Origin: JACSRF01 sp964504445
GTDB taxonomy: Bacteria > Chloroflexota > Anaerolineae > Promineifilales > Promineifilaceae
Direction: 5' to 3'
Assembly (NCBI GenBank): GCA_964504445.1
Contig: CAZDEO010000002.1
Span: 61,951-125,950, forward strand
Length of the DNA stretch: 64,000 nt
Part shown: piece after piece, positions 50,375 through 59,610 of the stretch
Layout of the letters: each line of letters starts with the position of its first letter
Numbering within the stretch: the first letter of the stretch is position 1
The notes under the pieces: model-generated
The model's input: the letters and a program-made list of their open reading frames with translations, nothing else
The model's database searches: none
What the model was told of the DNA's origin: nothing
Program-made: the position numbers and the translations under genes

Positions 50375-52792
50375 TTAATTTTCGCTTTTGGTAAGCTGGT
50401 CGTAATGCAGCAGGCCCAGAGCGTCAATGCGCACGCCACCCACTTTGGCCAGGGAGAGCAGGCGCCGAGGTTCCTGGGTCAGGTCGAGGGTGGGGAGTTC
50501 TTCAGCCCATACTTGTTGAATTTGAGCGTAAAGTTCCAGGCGCACGGCCGTATCCGCCTCTGCCTGCGCCGCCGCCACCAATCCGTCCATTTCTGCGCTT
50601 TCATAATTGGAACAGAAACCGGAACCGGTGTTTTGCACAAAAAAGTCCGTCCAACTGGTGGCATCCAGGTAGTTGGTGGGCGCGCCGGGAGTAGGCCAAC
50701 CCACCAGGTAAGCGGGGTAACCGCAGCTAAAGATTTGCCCCTGGAACACTTCCCAGGGGGCTGGGGAAAGGGTGACCTGAAAGACGTTGGTCTCTTCTAG
50801 CTGGTTGGCAATGGCCGTGGCGTAGGCGGCTTCCAGGTTGGTGTAACGGCCGTCGTTCAGGTACCAGATGGTAATGGGCAATGGTTGATCCTCGCTGTAC
50901 CCCACTTCCAGCAGCAAAGCGCGGGCCTGGTTCAGGTCCCTGCGGGGCAGCACGTCCAGGTGGCCGGGCACCTCATTGGGTACCGGGCTGTACAGCGGCT
51001 GGCGGCTGCCGCCAAACACGTCGTCGGCCAGCGCTTCGCGGTCGAGGGCATAAGCTGCCGCCAGGCGCACACGCCGGTTATCCCAGGGCGGTGTAGCCTG
51101 GTCAAAGATGAGGTAGCTCTTGAAGGTGTTGGGGCCTGTCCAGCCAATGTAGTCCGCACGGCCGTCACCATCCAAATCCCGCTCTTGCAAAGTCACGAAT
51201 TCCACATAGGGCAGCCCTGTCCAGGCCACGTCAATGGATTGGAAATCAGACAAAGAGCGCATCATTTGCGCCGCTGATTCATAAAAACGAAGCTGGACGT
51301 TGGCAAACTGCGGCGGTTCCAAGGGCCAATCCGGGTTCGCTTGCAAGCGCATCCGCTCGCCCGGCTCCCAACTGACAATGGTGTAAGGGCCAATGCCGCC
51401 ACACGCGCTCTGCGGGTCCAGCACCTCCGCATAACATTCATTGCTCACAGGAAAGTAGGGGGGTGTGGCCAAAATGCTGGGAAAATACCCCACCGGCTCT
51501 TGCAAAACGAGCCGCACCGTATTGCGGTCAACCACCTGCACCGCATCAGCATCGGCAAACCCGTCATCGTTGACATCTTTCAGGTAAGCGTTGAGCAAAA
51601 AGCTGCCACTGCCCACCACGGCGGCCCGGTCTAAAGACCACTTGACATCTTCTGCGGTGAATTCGCTGCCATCAGGAAACCGCAGGTCCGGTTTCAGGCG
51701 GATAGTGTACTCCAACCCATCGGCCGAAAGGGCGGGAAAGTCCAGGGCCAAAGCTGGCACCAATTCATTATCCGGCGTAAAGCGGTACAAGCCGCTCATG
51801 GTGTTTTGCTTGACTTCCCAACTGATAAGATTGGGGGCTGTGGCGGGGTCCATATCTTCCAACGTGCCGGTGATGCCGACAACCAGTTCGGTAGCTGGTG
51901 TACCTACGCGGGATTCGCCAGCATCAATGTCGGACACGTCGGGAACCAGCCAGGCCAACACATCTTCAGTAAGGCGCCCATCCTCCTGCACGGCCGTAAT
52001 CGCCTCGTCAAATCGCTGCAACAGGTCTGCGCTATCACTAGGGAGGGCAATGCTGTACGCTCTACTGCTCAGCCACGCCTCTGGGCCGCTGCCCCCCACA
52101 ATTTTAAGCTGCTCCGGGTACGCTGAAGTAAACCGTTCCGCACTATAATGGTCCAAAACAACAGCATTGATACTTTCATCCACCAAAGCCTCCACCGCGC
52201 TGCGCATATCGGGGTAGCTAAAGATATCCGTCTCTGGCCAGCCGATTACGTCACGGGCGGCTTCGTAGCCGCTGCTGAAAGCCTCTACGCCAATGGTCAT
52301 CCCTGGCTGTAGATCGGCGTAGCTTTGCAAATCGCGTTGGTCAGCCAGCACCACCAGTACCTGCCCTATTTGCAAATAGGGCGCCGTATAGGTGACGCCC
52401 TCCGGGGGAGGGCTGCCGGTGAAGGCATAGGCAGAGATAACGGCATCGAAATCGCGGCCTATGCTATTGAGTGCCCCTTCGTAAGGAGTAACAACCAGCT
52501 CGTACTCGAAACCCGCCGCTGTCGCCAGATCGGCCAACAGGTCAGGAATGAAACCTGTCACTTCACCAAAGCGGTTGAAGCTGGTGAAGGGTTCACTGGG
52601 AGCGTCGGTAGCAACAACTATAAAGTTGGGGTCTCCCACGGTGTTGGGGCTTTGGGTAGTGGGGGAAGCAGGGCGTGTGGGCGTGGAGGGCACGGCCGTC
52701 ACGCTTGTTTCCCCGTCAGCATTCTGGCAGCTCACCAAAAGTGTCAGCAAGAAAAGTAAACAGATCCGGTGGCATATACTTCGCATGTCCAT
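50375..52792 (-). CDS. Fused solute-binding lipoprotein (SBP family 3 + family 5)
   Basis: 805 residues. A signal peptide with lipobox (LTLLVSC, Cys about 22) and a Thr/Pro/Ser linker lead to a family 3 (polar amino acid) binding domain at about 55-300 (FNRFGEVTGFIPDLLADLA, GRDFDAVISAY). A family 5 (peptide/nickel) binding domain follows at about 310-805 (PATAPNLISWEVKQNTMSGLY, YTIRLKPDLRFPDGSEFTAEDV). Two EF-hand-like Asp-rich loops, DVNDDGFADADA and DLDGDGRADYIG, sit in the second domain. The combination in one chain is unusual. No matching permease is next to it. It follows the liv-type cluster on the same strand. Confidence 0.85.
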   Translation of the reverse strand: MDMRSICHRICLLFLLTLLVSCQNADGETSVTAVPSTPTRPASPTTQSPNTVGDPNFIVVATDAPSEPFTSFNRFGEVTGFIPDLLADLATAAGFEYELVVTPYEGALNSIGRDFDAVISAYAFTGSPPPEGVTYTAPYLQIGQVLVVLADQRDLQSYADLQPGMTIGVEAFSSGYEAARDVIGWPETDIFSYPDMRSAVEALVDESINAVVLDHYSAERFTSAYPEQLKIVGGSGPEAWLSSRAYSIALPSDSADLLQRFDEAITAVQEDGRLTEDVLAWLVPDVSDIDAGESRVGTPATELVVGITGTLEDMDPATAPNLISWEVKQNTMSGLYRFTPDNELVPALALDFPALSADGLEYTIRLKPDLRFPDGSEFTAEDVKWSLDRAAVVGSGSFLLNAYLKDVNDDGFADADAVQVVDRNTVRLVLQEPVGYFPSILATPPYFPVSNECYAEVLDPQSACGGIGPYTIVSWEPGERMRLQANPDWPLEPPQFANVQLRFYESAAQMMRSLSDFQSIDVAWTGLPYVEFVTLQERDLDGDGRADYIGWTGPNTFKSYLIFDQATPPWDNRRVRLAAAYALDREALADDVFGGSRQPLYSPVPNEVPGHLDVLPRRDLNQARALLLEVGYSEDQPLPITIWYLNDGRYTNLEAAYATAIANQLEETNVFQVTLSPAPWEVFQGQIFSCGYPAYLVGWPTPGAPTNYLDATSWTDFFVQNTGSGFCSNYESAEMDGLVAAAQAEADTAVRLELYAQIQQVWAEELPTLDLTQEPRRLLSLAKVGGVRIDALGLLHYDQLTKSEN

Positions 52793-52856
52793 AAGCGTTT
52801 CCTTTAAGTTTGTGCGCCGGTCAGCTATTCAGGCTGGTGGTCCACCTGGCTGCCGG

Positions 52857-54074
52857 TTACTCACCAATAGCTGGCGGCCAAACAACCAGTGGCGGCCAGG
52901 GGGCATCAAGCTGATCTCTTTCAGTCAGACGAAAAATGACGACGGTATCCACATCGGCACACTCACCGGCTTCTGTGCAGGTCAACACCCCTGTGACTCC
53001 TGCAAAATCGCTAGTGCCAGCCAGCGTCAGCCGCAAAGCCTGGCGTCCAATAAGCAGTGCACCACTGCTGTCTCGCTGGGTGCTTTCCTCAATGGCTGCC
53101 AGGAGCCAGGTCGCCGCATCATAAGCATAGGCAGCATAAAAATCGGTAGGCATACGGCCGTAACGCTGTCGCCAATTCGCTGAAAAAGCGTCATAAACAG
53201 GGCCTTGCACAGCATAGCCAGATACGTAAACAGGCGTGACAGCCGCGCCAGTACCCTGCATAAAGCTGGGCATCAGCAAGCTGTCTGGTCCCAGAAAAGC
53301 CGTATCGGACAACTCCGCAACGGTGCCCGCTTGGTTAAGAACAGTGGTCGCTTCTGCTTCGTACAAAGGCAGATAGATCACGTCAGGTTCGTTGAGGGCC
53401 GCTACCTGCAACATCACCTCCAGGCCACTGCCAGCATCAAAGCGGGTCTGGAAGGGTACAGTGCCCCCAGCTTCCAGAAAAGCATTGCCAAAGGCTTCGC
53501 GCAACCCTTCGCTGTAAGGGGTGTCATTGAACATCACCACGGCCGTTTCTGCTTCCAGCACTTCTGCGGCAAAACGCGCCATCACCTCAGCCTGGTGCAA
53601 GTAATGGGGAATAGTGCGAAAGTAGTAAGGAGGCGCAGAAACGGCCGTGCCGCCTATCTGTGGATTTGTATTTGCCGGAGAAACCAACACCCCCCCTGTT
53701 TCAGCAATCAAAGGCAGCATTCCCGTAGCCGATTCGGCGCAAACAGGCCCCAACACGGCGACAACGCCCGCCTCTCCGGCAATTTGCGTGGCCGCCGCCG
53801 CACCGCCAGTCTCGCTACACATCGTGTCAAGGAGTTGCAGCGCTATTTCATGTTCCAACAAGCTATTTTCGCGCTCGGCCAAAGCCAGCTCCATCCCTTG
53901 TTGAATCTCCTGACTCAGAGCCGCCGCCGCGCCGGTTGTGTCCAACGCAAATGCCAAGAGTAGCGGCTCATCCTGTTCAATGAGCACACAGCCCAAGGGA
54001 TCTGCACACTCTAACTCTGGAGAAGAGCAAGCTACCAGCCCCAACACTAGTACCCACCACACAAAACGGCGCAT
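52857..54074 (-). CDS. LivK-like periplasmic-binding lipoprotein
   Basis: 405 residues from ATG 54074. A short signal peptide with lipobox (LVLGLVACSS) is followed by a type 1 periplasmic-binding fold for branched-chain amino acids or amides. Characteristic blocks are CADPLGCVLIEQDEPLLLAFAL, LGPVCAESATGMLPLIAE, VLVSPANTNPQIGG and AYAYDAATWLLAAIEES. It is a paralogue of the binding protein at 60865: both have the CxDPxGC start, LLIGRQALR and a Cys pair near the end. It may give the same transporter a second specificity. It starts three bases from the end of the FAD oxidoreductase gene. Confidence 0.9.
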   Translation of the reverse strand: MRRFVWWVLVLGLVACSSPELECADPLGCVLIEQDEPLLLAFALDTTGAAAALSQEIQQGMELALAERENSLLEHEIALQLLDTMCSETGGAAAATQIAGEAGVVAVLGPVCAESATGMLPLIAETGGVLVSPANTNPQIGGTAVSAPPYYFRTIPHYLHQAEVMARFAAEVLEAETAVVMFNDTPYSEGLREAFGNAFLEAGGTVPFQTRFDAGSGLEVMLQVAALNEPDVIYLPLYEAEATTVLNQAGTVAELSDTAFLGPDSLLMPSFMQGTGAAVTPVYVSGYAVQGPVYDAFSANWRQRYGRMPTDFYAAYAYDAATWLLAAIEESTQRDSSGALLIGRQALRLTLAGTSDFAGVTGVLTCTEAGECADVDTVVIFRLTERDQLDAPWPPLVVWPPAIGE

Positions 54075-54076
54075 GA

Positions 54077-55231
54077 TCAAACCACGTTGGTCTCGTGAAC
54101 CAGACGCTCAGCAGCAAAACGAGCGAGGTCCAGCATGGACACGTCCACCGTGTGGGCCTCTCCGTCCAGCACAATTTCGCTCATCAATTTGCCGGAGATG
54201 GGGCCGTGCATGAAGCCATGACCAGAGAAGCCGCCGCAAACGTAGAAACCCGCCACCGGCGTGGCGCCGAAAATGGGGTGGGCGTCGGGAGTAACCTCAT
54301 ACAACCCGGCCCAACGTGACACCAGGCCTGCCTGTTCCAACAAGGGCAACCGGGCTACGGCCGTTTCCATGTTTACCAGCTCCCAATCCTCATCCACGCG
54401 CTGATCAAACCCCGGTTTTTCGTCGGGATTCGACATGCCAATGAGCAGCCCGTTGCCCTCACGGTGAAAATAAAGGGATTGGGCAAAATCAATGACAAAG
54501 GGAAAGTCTGCCGGAATCTGGGGCAAGGCCGTGGTGGTAAACATCTGGCGGCGCAGCGGGGTGATGGGCAGATGCACCCCGGCCATGTCGCCCACCAGTC
54601 CGGCCCACGGCCCGGCGGTGTTGATGACCATGGACGTAGACACCCGGCCTTGAGGGGTAACAACGGTGGAGATACGGCCGTTTTCCACCACCAGATCTGT
54701 CACCGGGGTCCCCGTTACCGCCCGTGCACCCAGCCGCTGTGCAGCGCGAATATAACCCATCACGACCCCATTGGGGTCTACCAGGCCATCTTCGCCATAA
54801 AACGTGCCGGCCAGCACATCCTCCAGGCGCATCAGCGGCAGGCGGCGCCGGATTTCGTCGCCATCCAGCCATGCTGTGGGTACGCCCAGGCGGTGCTGCA
54901 TGGCCACGTTGCGCCGAAAAGTCGCCACATCCGCCTCATTGGTCAGCAGAAACAGGTAACCCGTTTTGCGATAGTCAATGGCCTGCCCAACTTCTGCTTC
55001 AAAGCGCTCCAACATGGGCAGGCTGGCCAGCGACAGGCGCACGTTCACCTCGGTGGCAAACTGGTAGCGCACGCCCCCGGCACAGCGCCCGGTGGCGCCC
55101 GTGCCGTAAAACTCCTCTTTTTCTAGCAGCAGCACGTTGGTATGCCCCCGGGCAGCCAGGTGGTAAAGGGTGCTGGCGCCCATGACGCCGCCGCCAATAA
55201 TGACAATATCTGCTGTGTTTGGTAAGTTCAT
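54077..55231 (-). CDS. FAD-dependent amine/amino-acid oxidoreductase (DAO family)
   Basis: 384 residues from ATG 55231, which has a GGAG box. The N-terminal dinucleotide fold is ADIVIIGGGVMGASTLYHLAARG (about 6-28). The FAD-contact segment GATGRCAGGVRYQF has a Cys where some sarcosine-oxidase-type enzymes attach flavin covalently. The C-terminal GLYEVTPDAHPIFGATPVAGFYVCGGFSGHGFMHGP is typical of sarcosine/dimethylglycine/glycine oxidases and the opine/proline dehydrogenase beta group. Next to an ornithine-cyclodeaminase-like gene and an amino-acid ABC operon, it probably oxidises an imported amino acid or N-methyl derivative. Confidence 0.88.
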   Translation of the reverse strand: MNLPNTADIVIIGGGVMGASTLYHLAARGHTNVLLLEKEEFYGTGATGRCAGGVRYQFATEVNVRLSLASLPMLERFEAEVGQAIDYRKTGYLFLLTNEADVATFRRNVAMQHRLGVPTAWLDGDEIRRRLPLMRLEDVLAGTFYGEDGLVDPNGVVMGYIRAAQRLGARAVTGTPVTDLVVENGRISTVVTPQGRVSTSMVINTAGPWAGLVGDMAGVHLPITPLRRQMFTTTALPQIPADFPFVIDFAQSLYFHREGNGLLIGMSNPDEKPGFDQRVDEDWELVNMETAVARLPLLEQAGLVSRWAGLYEVTPDAHPIFGATPVAGFYVCGGFSGHGFMHGPISGKLMSEIVLDGEAHTVDVSMLDLARFAAERLVHETNVV

Positions 55232-55281
55232 GGCTCTCCTTGTTCGCAGAGCTAGAAGCACATTTTCTAGCTCTAGCTCCA

Positions 55282-56271
55282 TTACCAGGCTACCTGCTGC
55301 CCCAGGCCTGATTTTTGGGCGTTGGTCAGGGCTAGTTGGGCCGCCACGGCATCTTGCACGGCAACGCCCACCGATTTGAAATAGGTAATTTGGTCAGGGG
55401 TGGTGCGCCCCGCTTGTTGGCCCAGCACAATTTCACCCAGCTCGGCGTGAATGTGGGCGGCGGTAAACAGCCCGGCTTGAATAGGCTGAATCAAATCGCC
55501 GGTTTCGGCCAGGCTGGCGCTGCGGGAATCAACGACGACCAGGGCGCGGGCAATGGTGTCCGCGGGAATTTCCTGCATCTTTGGCGTGTAGGACCCGACG
55601 GCGCTAATGTGAACACCAGGCTTTAGGTCTCCATCAGCAAAGACGGGGGTGGTGGAAGTTGTAGCGGCAGCGATGATGTCGGCATCGGCGACAGCCTCTT
55701 GGGCTGACGCCGCCGCACGCAGGTCACCAGGAATGGCGGCTTGCCCGGCCATCTGGCGAATGAAGATGTCCGTGCGCTCTGGGTTTGGGTCATAAACCCA
55801 GACGGTTTGCAACGGCCGTACCGCGCACATTGCCTCCAGTTGCGTACGCGCCTGCACCCCGGCACCAAACACCGCACCCACCCGGCTGTTGGGCCGGGCC
55901 AGTAAGTCAGTCGCCGCCCCTGCGCCGGCCCCCGTGCGAATAGCCGTGAGGGTGCCGCCTTCCAACAGGGCTAACGGCCGTCCTGTGGACGCGTCCAGCA
56001 CCAGCACCGCCGCGTGAATCAACGGCAGACCCTGCTGCACATTGCGCGGAAAGAGCGACACCACCTTGATCGCCAGCGAGTCCTGATTCTCCCCTTGCAC
56101 ATAGGCTGGCATAAATAAACTAACGCCATCATGGGGGGCCACCGGCAGCCTGGCCCGCAGTGGCACTTCTGCTTTACCGGCCGACAACGCGGCATACGCC
56201 TGCTTCATGGCCTCTATCGTTTCGGCCATGGGCAGCGCGTGTTTGACGTCCGCAGCACTTAGTACCAGCAT
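55282..56271 (-). CDS. Ornithine cyclodeaminase/mu-crystallin family protein
   Basis: 329-residue NAD(P)-dependent enzyme family that includes ornithine cyclodeaminase, alanine dehydrogenase (archaeal) and ketimine reductase. Seen are LSAADVKHALPMAETIEAM, EGGTLTAIRTGAGAGAATDLLA, the Rossmann motif VGAVFGAGVQARTQLEAM and the catalytic Asp region HISAVGSYTPKMQEI. ATG 56271 has a GGGAG box. The longer frame to 56328 comes from a repeat-rich spacer. It sits between livF and the FAD oxidoreductase, which suggests joint catabolism of an imported amino acid. The exact substrate is open. Confidence 0.88.
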   Translation of the reverse strand: MLVLSAADVKHALPMAETIEAMKQAYAALSAGKAEVPLRARLPVAPHDGVSLFMPAYVQGENQDSLAIKVVSLFPRNVQQGLPLIHAAVLVLDASTGRPLALLEGGTLTAIRTGAGAGAATDLLARPNSRVGAVFGAGVQARTQLEAMCAVRPLQTVWVYDPNPERTDIFIRQMAGQAAIPGDLRAAASAQEAVADADIIAAATTSTTPVFADGDLKPGVHISAVGSYTPKMQEIPADTIARALVVVDSRSASLAETGDLIQPIQAGLFTAAHIHAELGEIVLGQQAGRTTPDQITYFKSVGVAVQDAVAAQLALTNAQKSGLGQQVAW

Positions 56272-56289
56272 AATCCATTTCTCCCAATA

Positions 56290-56332
56290 AAAAACGTGAA
56301 ACGCGCAGCAGCCCTTCACACGTTTCACGTTT
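56290..56332. repeat. Inverted word repeat (CGTTTCACGTTT family)
   Basis: AAACGTGAAACG (56292-56303) and CGTTTCACGTTT (56321-56332) form a perfect 12-bp stem between livF and the cyclodeaminase gene. The same words occur before atpC (5856-5872) and upstream of the racemase gene (about 27414-27425). Confidence 0.65.
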
Positions 56333-56352
56333 CAGTTTTAGGCTAACGGCCG

Positions 56353-57066
56353 TTAATCAATACCCAAATATGCCTTCTGCACCATCGCATTTCTCTGAAG
56401 ATTTTTAGCCGAATCTTGCAGCACAATTTCACCCGTTTGCAGCACATAGCCGCGATGCGCAATTTGCAGCGCCATATGGGCATTTTGCTCAACTAACAAA
56501 ATGGTAGTCCCTTCCTTGTTGATGTCCTCAATCGTCTGGAAAATCGCTTCTACTAAGACCGGCGCCAGCCCCATAGAGGGTTCATCCATCAGCAGCAGCG
56601 TGGGCCGAGACATTAAAGCGCGGCCGGTAGCCAACATCTGCTGCTCACCGCCGCTCATAGTCCCCGCAAGCTGCTTTTTCCGCTCCGCCAGACGGGGAAA
56701 AAGAGCGTACACCTTTTCAATATCGGCATTGATTCCGGCTTTGTCGTTACGATGAAAGGCGCCCATTTCCAGGTTTTCTACCACTGTCAGTTTGGCGAAG
56801 ACACCACGCCCTTCCGGCACCATGGCAATGCCCTTGCTGACTAACTCGTGGGCTTTAAACTGGCTCAAGTCCTCTCCCGCCAGCTTGATAGTATCCTTTT
56901 GCGGTCGTAACAAGCCAGATATGGTACGCAAGGTCGTGGTTTTACCCGCGCCGTTTCCGCCAATTAAAGTAACAATTTCACCTTTATCCACGTTGAGCGA
57001 GATGCCTTTTAGGGCATGAATGTTGCCGTAATAGGCGTGCAAATCGTTGACTTCCAGTAAGGGCAT
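56353..57066 (-). CDS. livF: Branched-chain amino acid ABC transporter ATPase LivF
   Basis: Cytosolic ATPase of the amino-acid importer. Walker A GGNGAGKT (36-43), the LivF-typical GIAMVPEGRGVFAKLTVVENL, signature MSGGEQQ (137-143) and Walker B LLLMDEPSMGL (157-167). At 237 residues it matches LivF. The start has an AAGGAG box. It pairs with LivG 20 bases upstream in transcription order. Confidence 0.95.
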   Translation of the reverse strand: MPLLEVNDLHAYYGNIHALKGISLNVDKGEIVTLIGGNGAGKTTTLRTISGLLRPQKDTIKLAGEDLSQFKAHELVSKGIAMVPEGRGVFAKLTVVENLEMGAFHRNDKAGINADIEKVYALFPRLAERKKQLAGTMSGGEQQMLATGRALMSRPTLLLMDEPSMGLAPVLVEAIFQTIEDINKEGTTILLVEQNAHMALQIAHRGYVLQTGEIVLQDSAKNLQRNAMVQKAYLGID

Positions 57067-57086
57067 TGTGATGACTCCTTTGTTTT

Positions 57087-57884
57087 TTAGGCGGCAACGT
57101 TGATCGTGGCGCTGGCGGCTGCCCCTTTGCCCAGATACGCTTCGATGACCAGGGGGTTGCTTTGAATATCAGCGGGTTGGCCTTCGGCAATTTTTTTGCC
57201 GTAATCTAATACCGAAATATGCTCCGAAATGCCCATGACCACCCGCATGTCGTGTTCAATAAGTAGAATGGTGATGCCCAGTTCGTCGCGTAGTTTTTGA
57301 ATGAAGGTGGTGGTTTCGGCCGTTTCTCGCGGATTCATGCCCGCCGTCGGCTCATCGAGGAGCAGTAGTTTGGGCTTGCTAGCTAAGGCCCGGGCTATCT
57401 CTAGCCGACGTTGGTCGCCGTAAGGTAAATTGCGAGCCAAGATATCTCCTTTACCACGCAGTCCGGCGAAATTGAGCAGGCGGTTGGCTTCGAGGAGCGC
57501 CTCGCGTTCTTCGGTCATGGTTTGGGGAGCGTGGAAGAGCGCGCCAATCCAGCTTGAACGAAGCTGCGGCTCCATGCCAACCAGAATGTTTTCGATGGCT
57601 GTCATGGAACTGAAGAGACGAATATTCTGGTAGGTGCGGGAAATGCCGAGCAGGGCAATTTTGTCGGGGGATTTGCCTTTGATGGAACGGCCGTTAAACA
57701 CAATATCTCCCCCATCAATCTGGTAAAAGCCGGTAATGCAATTAAAAAAGGTGGTTTTACCCGCCCCATTGGGGCCAATGATGCTCACAATGCTATTTTG
57801 GGGGATGTGGAAGGAAAGATCATTAACTGCAATCAGACCACCAAACTGCTTGACAACCCTGGTTGTTTCTAAAATGTTTGCCAT
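57087..57884 (-). CDS. livG: Branched-chain amino acid ABC transporter ATPase LivG
   Basis: Second ATPase of the importer. Walker A GPNGAGKTT (37-45), the LivG-type insert with LGISRTYQNIRLFSSMTAIENILVG, and Walker B LLLLDEPTAGMNPRE followed by the conserved IEHDMRVVMGISEHISVLDYG. At 265 residues it is typical, and it is distinguished from LivF by the longer post-Walker A region. It lies between livM and livF. Confidence 0.95.
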   Translation of the reverse strand: MANILETTRVVKQFGGLIAVNDLSFHIPQNSIVSIIGPNGAGKTTFFNCITGFYQIDGGDIVFNGRSIKGKSPDKIALLGISRTYQNIRLFSSMTAIENILVGMEPQLRSSWIGALFHAPQTMTEEREALLEANRLLNFAGLRGKGDILARNLPYGDQRRLEIARALASKPKLLLLDEPTAGMNPRETAETTTFIQKLRDELGITILLIEHDMRVVMGISEHISVLDYGKKIAEGQPADIQSNPLVIEAYLGKGAAASATINVAA

Positions 57885-57900
57885 CTAGGTTAACCCTCCC

Positions 57901-59598
57901 TTACGAAGCCGACCCGGCCTGCTCTGGCTGTGGCTGGTTGTGCGTCATCTCGTGTTCGTGCAATTCCCGCTGGCGGATAGGGGATGGCCATAACCCTTCG
58001 GGACGCAGCAGCATGGTGGCAATGAGCAACACCCCATATAGCAACAGGCGGTATTCAGCAAACTCGCGCAACAGCTCCGGCAAGCCTACCAATACCAACG
58101 CACCTACGGCTACACCTGGCAAGCTCCCAATGCCACCAACGATGATCAGGCACAAAACATTGATAGAAATAAGCAAATTAAAGCTGTGGGGAAAAATGGA
58201 GCCAAGCCGCGCAGCGAAAATTGCCCCCGCCAGACCGGAAAAGGCCGCGCCAATGGCAAAGGCGAGTAGTTTGGTGTTTACCAGGCGGATGCCCATGGCC
58301 TCGGCCACGTCTTCGTCTTCGCGCAGGGCTATCCATTGCCGGCCCAGGCGCGAGTCGCGCAGGCGCGAGGCGACAAAAACAGCAATGAGGCAGCCAGCCA
58401 GGATGATGTAGTAAAAATGTTCTGGCTGCACAAAGGTGAAATCACCAATTTGCGGTTTAATGATTTGTAGAATGCCTTGCGCCCCGCCAATGAAGGGTTT
58501 GAGTACGTCGGAAACGACGAGTACGCGGATAATTTCGCCAAAGCCCAGGGTGACAATAGCCAGGTAGTCACCACGCATGCGCAGCACGGGGATGCCGAGG
58601 AGAACGCCAGCCGTAGTCGCCGCTAATACGCTGAAAGGAAGGGCTTGCCAAAAGGTAAAGTCGGCAACACCCAGGCTGCCCTGGGAGGTGAGCAGGCCCA
58701 TGACGTACGCGCCGATGGCGAAGAAGGCTACATAGCCGAGATCGAGCAACCCGGCAAAACCAACGACGATGTTGAGTCCCAGGCCCATGAGGATGAAGAT
58801 GCCGACGACGTCGGCGACTTCGGTGAGGTACGTGCCCATGACGCGGGGCAAAATGAGGACGACGGCAACAAGAAGCGCCAGCCCTAGATAGCGTGCGCCC
58901 TTGCTTTGGGTTGGGGTGAGGTTGGCACGGCGTTGGGCCATGGCTTGCTGCCCACCTATCTGCCAAAGCACGCTGCTAATACTCACAAGCAGGAAGATGA
59001 GTACGGCCGTTACGGGCGTAATGCCCTTAGCCCCAAATAAAAACTGTAAAATGGTGCGGGCTGTGTAAGGGCGCAAAACGAGCAGCAAAATTTCTGACAA
59101 CAAGCCAATAAGCAATGTCCAAAGCAGGCCGTTGAGCAGCGGTTTTTGCACACGGCGCGGCAAGAGATCGAAGGCCGCCCCGGCAACACCCAGGGCCGCC
59201 ATAACGCCGAGAAGAATCAGGCTGCCTGTGGTAGCCCCTTGCTCGAAGGTCAAAATGTTCATGAGTGCCGGAGAGACATTGACAAAGGATTGGCGGATAT
59301 CTTCCCAAACCAGGGTGAGCAAGATGAGGGCAATGGGAGGTACGGCCGTAAGCACACCTGCTACCAAGCCCCGTAAAATCGCCCCCACAGGCTGAACTTT
59401 GTCTGAACGCTGCCACGAAAAATAGCCAGCAATTAATGCCGTGCTAAAAAGAAGCAGCTGCCCCAGCGTCAGAATGCCGGTGATGATATCCCGTTCGTTG
59501 AAGGTTTGCACCATACCAATAGCGCTCACACTCAACGCCACCGCGCCGGCAATGAGGCCATAACGAATAGCATTGTTGAAATTTGCCTTCTGGGTCAT
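57901..59598 (-). CDS. livM: Branched-chain amino acid ABC transporter permease LivM, N-terminally extended
   Basis: 565 residues. The C-terminal 320 or so form the LivM permease (GLGLNIVVGFAGLLDLGYVAFFAIGAYVMGLL, FGEIIRVLVVSDVLKPF and the EAA-like AIALRED region WIALREDEDVAEAMGIR). The N-terminal 240 residues carry about five additional hydrophobic helices and a hydrophilic stretch that is not part of the usual 300-400-residue protein. Such long LivM proteins are known, but the extension has no assigned role. The tail is charged (ELHEHEMTHNQPQPEQ). Confidence 0.92.
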   Translation of the reverse strand: MTQKANFNNAIRYGLIAGAVALSVSAIGMVQTFNERDIITGILTLGQLLLFSTALIAGYFSWQRSDKVQPVGAILRGLVAGVLTAVPPIALILLTLVWEDIRQSFVNVSPALMNILTFEQGATTGSLILLGVMAALGVAGAAFDLLPRRVQKPLLNGLLWTLLIGLLSEILLLVLRPYTARTILQFLFGAKGITPVTAVLIFLLVSISSVLWQIGGQQAMAQRRANLTPTQSKGARYLGLALLVAVVLILPRVMGTYLTEVADVVGIFILMGLGLNIVVGFAGLLDLGYVAFFAIGAYVMGLLTSQGSLGVADFTFWQALPFSVLAATTAGVLLGIPVLRMRGDYLAIVTLGFGEIIRVLVVSDVLKPFIGGAQGILQIIKPQIGDFTFVQPEHFYYIILAGCLIAVFVASRLRDSRLGRQWIALREDEDVAEAMGIRLVNTKLLAFAIGAAFSGLAGAIFAARLGSIFPHSFNLLISINVLCLIIVGGIGSLPGVAVGALVLVGLPELLREFAEYRLLLYGVLLIATMLLRPEGLWPSPIRQRELHEHEMTHNQPQPEQAGSAS

Positions 59599-59610
59599 GA
59601 GCCTGCTCCT

